A stretch of 64,000 nucleotides of DNA, taken from positions 1 to 64,000 of the forward strand of contig JALHNJ010000002.1 in assembly GCA_022843585.1 (NCBI GenBank), given 5' to 3'. The notes below the pieces were generated by a model. That model searched no databases. It had not been told where the DNA came from and saw only the letters and a program-made list of their open reading frames with translations. Every line of letters starts with the position of its first letter. Positions within the stretch are counted from its first letter, which is position 1. This document shows positions 34,768-43,586 of this stretch, piece by piece. The position numbers and the translations under genes are program-made. This DNA is from Chitinophagaceae bacterium (lineage in GTDB: Bacteria; Bacteroidota; Bacteroidia; Chitinophagales; Chitinophagaceae).

Positions 34768-36486
34768 TCAATTCAACTTTCTTACTCTAAACCATACTCT
34801 AACCTTATTGGTATTTCCATTCTCCACCACATCAATAAAGAAGGCGTTATCTGCCGCACTAAAATTATCCAACACTGTTGTTCCGGTTGCAGTTATGCTT
34901 TGCAGTAAATCGCCGAATGGAATTTCCAGTGTTTTTTCGCCATACATTACCCTAAACGCCTCATCATCTTCCAACTTCACATTTACAAATAATTTTCTGG
35001 ATCCAACATCGGCAAGATCATTGGAAAACTCAAATTCATAATCAGTTGCATCGCCTGTTAAGCTATAAGCACCGGGATCTGCTGGTCGTTGTGAATTTTT
35101 TACTTTTACATTGTTGGCTTTCGGTTTTGTCCAAACATTCCGATAGGTTGATCCTGCCAAATTTGTTTTTACTCTTATTTGTCCGAAAATATCTTCATCA
35201 TCACTAAATCCATCATTCACCTTGGGTACGGTGAGAGCTAAAAACTTTACTGCCAGTTTTGTATTTCCATTCGGTGGCAACACAGTACATTCTTGTCTAT
35301 TGTAAGACATGGTTGACCGTAACATCATAGTGGCTCCGTCCTTCAATGATTTAACGGTGAATGCAAGTGGTACCACAGGAGTTGTTGCAGTAATAGCCCC
35401 ATTTCCCAACAGCATATTCTTAAGTTCATTTATGCTAGGCACTGAAATAATAGCAGCATTTCCCTGTACCCCTTTAAAAATACCCTTGATAGAAAAAGAG
35501 GCGATTGTAGCCTGTAGTTTGGATCGTAAACTTCCGGAGATGCTAACAGTAGGGTCAACATTAAAAGCAAAATCAAGAGCCGCATTCATACTCGTTAACG
35601 ATGAGTCGGATTCAATCTCAATAATACCTAACTGACCATACATTACATTAGAGATTATTCCTGCATCAATTGATAAATTTGATGCAGTCAGAATGCTGTC
35701 CAGGTCGGTATCCACTTTCACATCAAATGCTTCCCGCACAAACTTCAGCACTACTTTATTCTTTTTTACTGCAGTATTAAATCCGGCATTTGCTCTTATT
35801 TCAAGATTGATAGGTGTAGCATTTACACCGGCACCAGCCTCAATCAATAATTGTTCTGTTTTAAAAAAACTATAGGATTCATACATCCAGCTATCACTAC
35901 CAAAATCATTTCTTCCAAAACTATTTTTGATATTGTTTACAGCATCGATGACGGTACCCTGAGTAATATTATTACCCTGCAGTGTACGGATAACTGATGT
36001 TTGTGCTGCACCGGCTGCCACTAAGGCAATTTTCATATCCCTTCTGCCTGTGAAACCAGTAAAATTTGTATAGCTACCTTCATCCATGGAGGAAATATTG
36101 ATTACACGACCCGGCCAAATCTCCACACCGTTAGGATCAAGCAGGTTTAATTCATTATATCCCGCCGAAAGTGTGATCGTTTGTGTATTACAAATTGTAT
36201 TTCCTGATTTTGAATCTGTTTTAGTGCTGGCTGTTTCTTTTGCACCTGTGGTAGACCCGTCATAAGGAAGTACTTCTTTAGTAACACCATTGCTTATCGT
36301 TCTTCTGTTGGCCGGAACAGAAGAACCTGCACCAACAATGGCAGGAGTCGTCAACTTGCCCTTAAATCTGGTCTGCTTTGCAAGTACATTACTATTAAGT
36401 TTCGCTTTTTTAATAAGTATATTCTGCGAAAAAGCTGCTCCGGCAAAGAACAACATTGTAAACAGTAAGATGATTTTGATTTTCAT
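34768..36486 (-). CDS. cholesterol-dependent-cytolysin-like (CDCL) pore-forming protein
   Basis: A 572-residue secreted protein with signal peptide KIILLFTMLFFAGAAFSQ. From about residue 100 it follows the thiol-activated cytolysin fold: EIWPGRVINI (about 122-131, like the IYPGALL block of classical toxins), KNKVVLKFVREAFDVKVD (about 243-260), ISNVMYGQLGIIEIES with the conserved YG (about 278-293), an insertion helix region (311-341) and LAFTVKSLKDGATMMLRSTM (about 374-393, like the PISYTTSFLRDN block). The C-terminal 165 residues form an acidic beta domain (GFSDDEDIFGQIRVKT) without the tryptophan-rich undecapeptide, so cholesterol binding of the classical type is unlikely. CDC-like proteins are known in Bacteroidota and can work as two-component pore formers. 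It shares its upstream operator with the beta-helix gene. Confidence 0.82.
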   Translation of the reverse strand: MKIKIILLFTMLFFAGAAFSQNILIKKAKLNSNVLAKQTRFKGKLTTPAIVGAGSSVPANRRTISNGVTKEVLPYDGSTTGAKETASTKTDSKSGNTICNTQTITLSAGYNELNLLDPNGVEIWPGRVINISSMDEGSYTNFTGFTGRRDMKIALVAAGAAQTSVIRTLQGNNITQGTVIDAVNNIKNSFGRNDFGSDSWMYESYSFFKTEQLLIEAGAGVNATPINLEIRANAGFNTAVKKNKVVLKFVREAFDVKVDTDLDSILTASNLSIDAGIISNVMYGQLGIIEIESDSSLTSMNAALDFAFNVDPTVSISGSLRSKLQATIASFSIKGIFKGVQGNAAIISVPSINELKNMLLGNGAITATTPVVPLAFTVKSLKDGATMMLRSTMSYNRQECTVLPPNGNTKLAVKFLALTVPKVNDGFSDDEDIFGQIRVKTNLAGSTYRNVWTKPKANNVKVKNSQRPADPGAYSLTGDATDYEFEFSNDLADVGSRKLFVNVKLEDDEAFRVMYGEKTLEIPFGDLLQSITATGTTVLDNFSAADNAFFIDVVENGNTNKVRVWFRVRKLN

Positions 36487-36559
36487 AAAAAAAGTTTTGA
36501 TGCTAATGATAATTTTTAAATTTTGATACCATAAAATTGCAGCTCAACCACTGTTATTT

Positions 36560-36611
36560 CTATACCTGAAATTTGTGAAATACTGTTACAAAAAATACCT
36601 GAATACAGGTA
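36560..36611 (-). promoter_or_regulatory. predicted NarL/LuxR-type operator of the CDCL gene
   Basis: TACCTGAATACAGGTA (36596-36611; 14 of 16 positions palindromic, 7-2-7 spacing) is followed 25 bp nearer the gene by CTATACCTGAA (36560-36570). The same arrangement lies before the beta-helix gene (40038-40091). It is 75-125 bp upstream of the cytolysin-like start codon. Confidence 0.55.
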
Positions 36612-36654
36612 GAGTAATTAATGACCAACTAAACCGGGAAGATGTATGTAGAGA

Positions 36655-36685
36655 AAAACCGGTCTGTTCCATAACAGCACCGGTT
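36655..36685 (-). terminator. terminator of the beta-helix gene
   Basis: On the minus strand AACCGGT-G-CTGTT, a 4 nt loop, and AACAG-A-CCGGTT form a 12 bp stem with one internal mismatch, followed by TTTCTC. It is 29 bp after the stop codon at 36714 and upstream of the CDCL operator, which separates the two transcription units. Confidence 0.7.
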
Positions 36686-36713
36686 ATTCAAGCATGAAAT
36701 AGGTTAAGGCTTC

Positions 36714-38828
36714 TTATTGCTTTATTATTTTCTTATTTACTACTTCACCGCTGTGCTGGTAATGCAATACATATACACCTTTTGCATAAGCAGTTAAATT
36801 CATTGTAGTGCTTTGTGCTGTTACGGTTTGTTGCTGCAACAATTTTCCGCCGGCATTAAATAGTCGTATTGTTCCATTTTGCTTTAAACCGCTGATCGTT
36901 ACAAAATCAACAACCGGATTTGGAAACACAGCCATGGTTATTAAATGCTGATTGGTTAACCGGATGATAGCTGAATAAGTAAATTGGCCATCTATATCTA
37001 CCGATTTGAGCCTGTAGAATACAACTGATCTGGTCAGGAAAATATTTGCATCTCTAAAAGTATAGATGGTTCTGCCTGGCGGCACATTTCCAATGCCGGA
37101 AAAACTTTGTCCGTCATCACTGCGTTGTAATTCAAAATGAGAAACGTTTACTTCATTGGCAGTACGCCATTGCAGCAACGCATCATTGCTTTGATTACTA
37201 CCACTAAAAGAAAGAAGGTTTAATGGTAACGGCATACTGAATAAGAATTCATGTGCACCGATATCCGGTGTGGCCGCATTACGGCTGTTACCCAGAAAAT
37301 CAAACAACACCTCTGCTAAAGCAATTCCTTTATCCGACAGTTTTACCGGCTCAGTTGTATTTGCTGTGTTAATGAGCAGTTGAGCCGCATCCTTATTGAG
37401 AAACAGATTTGCAGCGTTTGTATTAACACCAGCCAAACCTTCCTCTGTATTTGCATCCTGTGAAGTGGCTGTTCTCCAGGCTGCTATCGATTGTGAGGAG
37501 CCTCCTATTTCTCCTAATGAAGCCGCTGCAGTACTAACAAAGTAATTGTTATTACCTGTGTAACCGCTTACATTCGTTTCTAAGCCTACAGCAAAAGGGG
37601 TTCCTGAACCGGCAGCAGCATTATAAAAGATATTATTTTTTGCATCTGCGATAGCCGTTGCAGATTTAAAGAATGCATAACTATTCACAGCAGCATTTCC
37701 CTCAGTTAAAACAGTATTGTGATAAACTGTTGCATTCACTGCACCATCACCCATATCTAAACCGGTAACTTTTGTATTTGTTATTGTATTAATGGTAATC
37801 ATATTATTCCGGATCATTGCCATATTCGCATCATCATTACGGCTGCGTAAAAACAATCCTGTAACTTTTGCCGAAGAAGAAGTGGCGGCATTGGTAAGGC
37901 CAAAAATTCTGTTTCGCTCAGTTATTGTATTGTTACCAAGCAATGATATTCCAAACAGCTTCACTCCTACATTATCGGTGGATTGGGCATTGATATTACT
38001 GATAATATTATCCCGGGTTACCACCTTACCATTTACACCGCTATTGAGTGTCTCGTAAAAAATTCCATTCCCTTCGCCTACACTGGCTGCACTGAGTATT
38101 GTTGCATTGGTAACAATATTACTGATGTTGTTACCTGCAATCACCAGGCTGTCGGTTGTAACAATATCATTGCTAACAGCAATTGCCCGGCTGATGGCAT
38201 TTCCTGTTGAGGCATTTACCATTCCTGTTATATTATTACTTGTTATCCTTCCCCGCAAACGGTTTACCGCTGTTGCCCCATTTTGTATCCGTATGGCTTG
38301 TATACTGATATCTGTGCCTGATGGTATTGTAAAATTGCTAAGCTGGTTTCCATCTACATTAATTAAATGGGAGAGATTGGTTACTGTAGCCCCAAGGTCA
38401 TATTGCAGCCCCCTGATACTGCCAGCATTACCGGATACCGATAAGTCGCTGATCACATTTCCGTTTAATGTAACATCAGCGGAAGTAGTAGCGGCATTCC
38501 CAAAAAAATTCCGGATTACAAACAAATTAACCCCTCCGGTGGCTGTGATATTTCTTACCCTATTGGAATCAATATTAATAACGGGTGAGACATTGGTGAT
38601 GCTAATCTGAAAAGCATTCGCCGTCATAATTGTCAGATTATTATTTTGAACGACTATATTGTCTGCTGCTGCAGAACCAATTATATTGTTCTTTAAGTTT
38701 ATACCCGAAACATTACCGATAACCGCAAACAAACTCAGGCCATGAATTCCGGTAGCGGAGAAGTCTGCCAAATGAGTGATATTCACCCCCCCTGTAAAGT
38801 TTTTTTCAATCGGGGTGGCACAGTTCAC
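36714..38828 (-). pseudogene. C-terminal part of interrupted beta-helix protein with T9SS type A domain
   Basis: These 704 codons continue in the same frame directly after a TAG at 38829-38831. They encode more right-handed parallel beta-helix coils (repeating N-N-x-I-x-N patterns such as LIAGNNISNIVTNA and VVTRDNIISNINAQS to about residue 480), an immunoglobulin-like link (LPLNLLSFSGSNQSNDALLQ) and a T9SS type A sorting domain (MAVFPNPVVDFVTISGLKQN to VVNKKIIKQ). Standing alone the piece has no signal peptide, so it could not reach the T9SS. A GTG follows the TAG immediately but gives no plausible independent N-terminus. Without the stop the whole protein would have about 1091 residues. Could be a nonsense mutation, a sequencing error or readthrough. 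Confidence 0.75.
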
Positions 38829-39989
38829 CTATATAACATGCCCCAAATTATTCATGCCACCGCTGCTTGCAATCAGTTGATTTATTACAATAGAATTGTT
38901 GGTTTCACTGCCCACCACATTATTGTTATACTCTTGTAGATTTCCTGCTGCTACCTGAATGCCCCTGAATGGATTCATAGTTATAGTGGAAATGTTTCTT
39001 GAGCTAAGTTGAATATTGCGTATTACATTTCGTGTAACGGTAGTCGGGTTGTTTAGAATAGTGTTGTTTATCGAAATACCTATAAACATCTGCCGTTGGA
39101 ATGAATTTAAAAACATTTTACCACCCAATGCATTGGGGGCAGAACCGCCAATATAATTGCTGTCTACAACACAACCTGACCCAGACCCTGCAGCACTACT
39201 AAAATTTATACCGGCATAGGTTGCTTCGTTTGTCGTAAGGTTGTTAGTATAGATATTACTATTGTAAATAGAGTTTCCCCTGATAATAGTGTTGTTTACA
39301 TTTTGGCCTATGGCGATGCCATAGTTCGTCAACGATTCGTCAATAAATGCATTCTCGATACGGTTATTCGTTATCAGTGTACCATTAACACCACCGTTAC
39401 TGCTGGTATTTAACCGGCTCAAAATAATACCTCCTTTGAGGCCAGTTGCGGCTGATGGCCTTATCCAGTTACTGTCAATAATATTACCAGTAGTTATTTC
39501 ATTATTTACGGAAACTACTATTGCGGCAGTCCGGGTAAGATTGCCGTTGCATGCCGCTTCAATAATGCATCGCTTAATGGTATTATTGGCAGATGCCCCT
39601 TCAATGCGAATGGCATTGGCTATATTTCCAGTGTTTGTGTTCCGAATAGTAAGTGTATTAGCTCCGGTTTGCGACAAGCCATCAATTACTACATTAGCCG
39701 TACTGTTCAAAACTATCAATGCATCTGCAATATTACCCTCTATTGTTTGATTGCCCAGCGGCCTTACCAGCACGGTGTAATTATTTGCAGTAAGTATGGC
39801 CTGTGCTGTTTCTGTTGTATTCGCCCCAATAAATACCGTTACATTCCCACTGCCGCCGCCAGCATTGATAATATCAAATGCCTGTTTCAATGTTGTCGGA
39901 TTAGCGTTGAGGGCACCGGTTAACGATACTTGTGCCTTACTACTAAGTGAGAAGGCCACACTGATAATAAAAAGAAAACATATTTTCAT
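38829..39989 (-). pseudogene. N-terminal part of interrupted beta-helix surface protein
   Basis: The 386 codons before the TAG carry a signal peptide (ICFLFIISVAFSLSSKAQ) and the start of a parallel beta-helix: LNANPTTLKQAFDIINAGGG, VTVFIGANTTETAQAILTAN, ANVVIDGLSQTGANTLTIRN and regular NNTIKRCIIEA-type coils. Such stalks are found in Bacteroidota surface proteins and pectate-lyase-like adhesins; no catalytic residues are recognisable. The reading frame continues without shift beyond the stop, changing CAG or another codon to TAG by a single base being the simplest explanation. If translated alone it would be a truncated periplasmic protein without a sorting domain. It is divergent from the histidine kinase gene and shares the intergenic palindrome. 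Confidence 0.75.
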
Positions 39990-40037
39990 AACAGTATTAT
40001 TTTACCGTATAAAAGTCGGGGCATTGCTAACTGTTTC

Positions 40038-40091
40038 CTATACCTGAATACACTGATTTAAAAACCACAAAAACTACCTGAATTCAGGTAG
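40038..40091. promoter_or_regulatory. predicted NarL/LuxR-type operator between beta-helix gene and two-component genes
   Basis: CTACCTGAATTCAGGTAG (40074-40091) is a perfect 18 bp palindrome that reads as two TACCTGA heptamers spaced by 2 bp, the 7-2-7 layout of NarL-family sites. CTATACCTGAA (40038-40048) lies 26 bp away toward the beta-helix gene. The palindrome is 48 bp before the kinase ATG and 85 bp before the beta-helix start, so it can serve both genes. Confidence 0.6.
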
Positions 40092-40139
40092 CTTCAACCG
40101 CAGTAGGTATGCCTATTTTTATTTATTAAATTGCGAACC

Positions 40140-42149
40140 ATGAGTAAGAAACTGATTCAATATCTTTTTTTTCTGCTGTTGCCTTACAGCTTCCCCATAA
40201 CTAAAACAGCAGCACAAAGTCTTACTACTGATAGTTTGCAAAAAATTATCCGTTCAGGAAATTTGAATGAGAGCAACCTTATTGTTTACCGGCAAATTGC
40301 ATCTGATTTTGCACAAAAAGGAAACTACGACTCCTCAATACATTATTACCGGCAAGGCTTAGAGAAAAGCCATATTATAAAAAGTGAATATTGGCGGGTG
40401 AAATATACACTATGGTTAGCCGGAGTATTTACTGCTTCGACAAAATATGACAGTGCAGAACATTATTTATCAAAAAGCTTTGTCATACTCCAGAAGTTTG
40501 AGAACGACAGTTTGCTGGCTCAGTATCACCAAAATATTGGAACACTTTATATGTTTCAAAACAGGAATGAAGAAGCGGCCACTTCTTTAATAAAAGGTAT
40601 TGAAATCATGGAGAAAATGAAAGACAAAGCTCCTATTATTATTCTGATGCCCGCCTATATGAACCTGAGTGGCATTTTCAAAAATCTAAATCAGCCGGAT
40701 AAGGCATTGGTGTACGAACGCAAAGCAATGACTATAAAATCGGCATACCAAAACACCGGGAATTATGCCTCGTTGTATTATAATGCAGCCACTACTTACC
40801 ATTTATTGAATGATACAAAAAACACAAAACTATATCTTGACTCTGCATTGTATTTTAATAAACTTTATCCTAACCCACGGGCATTGCTGAATATTATGGG
40901 TGGCTTGGGTACATACTATGAAAAAATCAATAACAATGATTCTGCAATTTATTATCTGCAACAGGCCATTGCCATTAGTAAAGAAAGCGGGGATTTCTAT
41001 TTCTTTTCAGAACATGCCATTAATGCAGCAAGTGTATATTTCAAACAAAATAAATTAGCACAGGCAAACGCATTATTGACGGAAGCTTTACCTTACGCTG
41101 AAAGTTTTAGCGACTTTGGGATGCTTACCGAAATTTACAAGGGCATGAAAGAAATCGCCGTTAAAACGGGAAATTATAAAGATGCTGTCCGATTTGCAGA
41201 TAGCAGTGCTCAATACAAAGACAGCACAGCAAGTCTTTCTACCAGAAATTCAGTTCTTAGCTTTGAAGCAAAATATCAAAATGAAAAAAAAGAAAAAGAA
41301 ATTGCAGACCTGACTCTTTCAAACACACAAAAAGAATTGACAGTAGTTAAACGTAATCGTCTTTTATTAATTGGCGGCATTAGTGCTGCAGCACTTGTAC
41401 TTGTTTTGGCTTCGCTCTACAGAAACAGCCACCAGAAAAGACTCATAGCTGATAAAGACAAGCTATTAAAAGATGAACAAATTAAATTCCTTGAACGACA
41501 GCAGCAGGTTGTTTCGCTTCAATCCATGGTAAACGGACAGGAAACCGAACGTTCCCGCATTGCCAAAGACCTGCATGATGGATTGGGTGGTTTGTTCAGT
41601 ACCATTAAAATGTATTTCAGCACTTTGCAGCATGAGCAGGATGTTTTAAAAAATAACAGCCTGTTTTCAAAAAGCTATGAAATGATTGACACAGCCAGTG
41701 AAGAGGTTCGCCGCATTGCACATAATATGATGCCGGAAGTATTAATGAAACTTGGCCTGGTAGCTGCTACACAGGATATGTGCAGCAACATCAGTGCATC
41801 GAAACTGCTACAGGTAAAATTGCAATCCTATGGCATGGATGAAAGATTAAACGCATCAACAGAAACCATGCTCTATCGTATTATACAGGAGTTGCTTAAC
41901 AATATCATTAAACATGCATATGCAACCGAAGCAATTGTACAATTTAACAGGGAAGATAACCGGCTGACAGTGACAGTAGAGGATAATGGTCGTGGATTTA
42001 ATACACTGGAATCAGATTCAAGAAATCATGCAGGGCTGGAAACAATCAAAAACAGGGTTACCTATCTTAATGGAAACATTTCGATCGATTCCCAACAGGA
42101 AGTGGGAACAACTGTAATGATGGAGTTTTTACTGAATACGAATGCCTGA
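40140..42149 (+). CDS. TPR-sensor histidine kinase (HisKA_3 type)
   Basis: A 669-residue kinase that would sense a periplasmic signal and phosphorylate the NarL-type regulator encoded 29 bp downstream. Order: signal peptide (LIQYLFFLLLPYSFPITKTA), about eight tetratricopeptide repeats (30-360; SSIHYYRQGLEKS, SAIYYLQQAIAIS), coiled coil, one membrane helix (about 405-426), coiled coil, the phosphoacceptor motif ETERSRIAKDLHDGLGGLFS with H479, and a HATPase with ELLNNIIKHAYA and TVEDNGRGFN. The ATG at 40140 is used; a TTG 9 bp earlier adds only three residues. TPR-kinases of this type are common in Bacteroidota and few signals are known. A perfect palindrome lies 48 bp upstream. Confidence 0.9.
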   Translation: MSKKLIQYLFFLLLPYSFPITKTAAQSLTTDSLQKIIRSGNLNESNLIVYRQIASDFAQKGNYDSSIHYYRQGLEKSHIIKSEYWRVKYTLWLAGVFTASTKYDSAEHYLSKSFVILQKFENDSLLAQYHQNIGTLYMFQNRNEEAATSLIKGIEIMEKMKDKAPIIILMPAYMNLSGIFKNLNQPDKALVYERKAMTIKSAYQNTGNYASLYYNAATTYHLLNDTKNTKLYLDSALYFNKLYPNPRALLNIMGGLGTYYEKINNNDSAIYYLQQAIAISKESGDFYFFSEHAINAASVYFKQNKLAQANALLTEALPYAESFSDFGMLTEIYKGMKEIAVKTGNYKDAVRFADSSAQYKDSTASLSTRNSVLSFEAKYQNEKKEKEIADLTLSNTQKELTVVKRNRLLLIGGISAAALVLVLASLYRNSHQKRLIADKDKLLKDEQIKFLERQQQVVSLQSMVNGQETERSRIAKDLHDGLGGLFSTIKMYFSTLQHEQDVLKNNSLFSKSYEMIDTASEEVRRIAHNMMPEVLMKLGLVAATQDMCSNISASKLLQVKLQSYGMDERLNASTETMLYRIIQELLNNIIKHAYATEAIVQFNREDNRLTVTVEDNGRGFNTLESDSRNHAGLETIKNRVTYLNGNISIDSQQEVGTTVMMEFLLNTNA

Positions 42150-42166
42150 AACTGATACACAAAATA

Positions 42167-42174
42167 TATCTTTA
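42167..42174 (+). promoter_or_regulatory. possible internal -7 box of the response regulator
   Basis: TATCTTTA, one base off TAnnTTTG, ends 4 bp before the ATG at 42179 in the kinase-regulator gap. It may give a second, leaderless mRNA in addition to the operon transcript; no -33 TTG is evident. Confidence 0.3.
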
Positions 42175-42178
42175 ACCT

Positions 42179-42811
42179 ATGATTAACCTGCTGATTATAG
42201 ACGACCATCCCTTAGTAGCAGGCGGTATTGAGACGATGCTGAAAGGTGAAGAACACCTGCAAATTGCCGGCACCGCTTACTCAGCAAAAGAGGCACTGGA
42301 ATTTTTACAAGATAACGAGCCTGAAATAATCCTACTTGACATCAGCCTTCCGGATATAGACGGATTGCAACTTTGTGAAAAAATAAGAGAAAAAAACAAG
42401 TACAGTAAGATAATAGGGCTTACGTCTGCCAACGATGCATCCATTATAACACAATTGCTTCATCGTGGAGCCAATGGGTATCTGCTAAAAAATATGGATC
42501 GGAATGAACTGTTGGAAGCAATTGACAAAGTATTGAGCGGAAAAATTTTTTTAAGTAAATCGGCGAATGAAAAAGTGTTAGAGCAATTCTCTTCACTTTC
42601 TACTGCAATTAATGCGGTGCCTGCTTTAACAAGAAGAGAAAAAGAAATCCTTCAATTGCTTGAGCAAGGATTTAATGGACCTCAAATAGCTGAAAAACTA
42701 TTTCTGAGCCACTTCACCATTGAAACGCACCGAAAAAATTTAATGCAAAAACTAAGTGTTAATTCTACTCAACAATTATTAAAAACAGCCAGAGAAAAAA
42801 AGCTACTCTGA
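42179..42811 (+). CDS. NarL/LuxR-family response regulator
   Basis: The 210-residue regulator has a receiver domain (1-120) with acidic pocket D8-D9, phosphorylation site D54 in EIILLDISLPDIDGLQ, the switch threonine in GLTSANDA and the lysine in GYLLKNMDR. The C-terminal LuxR-type helix-turn-helix (about 145-205) shows LTRREKEILQLLEQGFNGPQ and LFLSHFTIETHRKNLMQKL. Proteins of this family bind inverted heptamers such as TACYYMT with 2 bp spacing; two sites with TACCTGA heptamers lie at 36596 and 40074, making this protein their likely ligand. It is the second gene of a two-component operon. Its stop directly adjoins the convergent rsmE gene. Confidence 0.93.
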   Translation: MINLLIIDDHPLVAGGIETMLKGEEHLQIAGTAYSAKEALEFLQDNEPEIILLDISLPDIDGLQLCEKIREKNKYSKIIGLTSANDASIITQLLHRGANGYLLKNMDRNELLEAIDKVLSGKIFLSKSANEKVLEQFSSLSTAINAVPALTRREKEILQLLEQGFNGPQIAEKLFLSHFTIETHRKNLMQKLSVNSTQQLLKTAREKKLL

Positions 42812-43522
42812 TCAACTGTACAAGCATAATAAAGTAGCCGCCGCCACTCCTGCTGTCTCTGTCCGTAATCTTGTTTCTCCTAAAGACACCGGAATAAAAT
42901 CATGTTGCATTGCCAGCTCAATTTCTGTTGGCGTAAAATCTCCTTCGGGACCTATCAGAATTTGGCAATTAGCCAATTGCCCAATTTGTAAATGAGACAG
43001 GGCTTGCTTTCTATCATCCATGCAATGAGCTATAAATTTTAAACCACCGGCACATTTCCAAATTGGTAAATCTTCAAATCGGGTTGGTTCATGCAAAATA
43101 GGCAACCATGTTTGTTGGCTTTGCAACATAGCACTGATTACAATTCCCTGCATTCTATCTTGTCGAAATTTTTCTTTCTCGGTTCTTTCACAAATCAGCG
43201 GAATAATTTCTGAAACACCCAACTCTGTTGCCTTTTCTAAAAACCATTCAAAGCGATTTGTATTTTTTAACAACGAGATTGCAATAGCAACACTTTTCCT
43301 AGGTTTCGAAGGCTGAGTTTTGGATTTGACCTCAACAGTACAATGCTTTTTATTGTCATAAATAATTTCACACTTAATCAATGTTCCTTTTCCATCTGTC
43401 AGATTAATTAATTCCCCGGTTTCCATTCTTAAAACCTGAACAATGTGTTTTGACGTTTCTTCATTAAGTACGATAGCTTCATTGCCGTCGTACTGATTAA
43501 TATAGAAAAAAGGAATTGCCAT
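42812..43522 (-). CDS. rsmE: 16S rRNA (uracil-1498-N3)-methyltransferase
   Basis: RsmE methylates U1498 of 16S rRNA with S-adenosylmethionine. The 236-residue protein has an N-terminal PUA-like domain (FFYINQYDGNEAIVLNEETS, HIVQVLRMETGELINLTDGK) and a C-terminal SPOUT knot: VSEIIPLICERTEKEKFRQD, CQILIGPEGDFTPTEIELA and VSLGETRLRTETAGVAA, the family's defining cofactor loop. Length is normal. It lies downstream of dnaB; a hairpin and a perfect -7 box in the gap suggest its own promoter. Confidence 0.95.
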   Translation of the reverse strand: MAIPFFYINQYDGNEAIVLNEETSKHIVQVLRMETGELINLTDGKGTLIKCEIIYDNKKHCTVEVKSKTQPSKPRKSVAIAISLLKNTNRFEWFLEKATELGVSEIIPLICERTEKEKFRQDRMQGIVISAMLQSQQTWLPILHEPTRFEDLPIWKCAGGLKFIAHCMDDRKQALSHLQIGQLANCQILIGPEGDFTPTEIELAMQHDFIPVSLGETRLRTETAGVAAATLLCLYS

Positions 43523-43532
43523 AAAATAAAAT

Positions 43533-43561
43533 GTCCCGTCTGTAGGGACGAGACAAATCTA
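43533..43561 (-). promoter_or_regulatory. hairpin and -7 box between dnaB and rsmE
   Basis: On the minus strand TAGATTTG (43554-43561) matches the -7 consensus, followed by GTCCC-TACAGAC-GGGAC (43533-43549), a hairpin leading into ATTTTATTTT just before the rsmE ATG. The hairpin may end dnaB transcription or form the 5' end of the rsmE mRNA. Confidence 0.4.
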
Positions 43562-43586
43562 AAATCTAAAATCGCAAATTTAAAAT

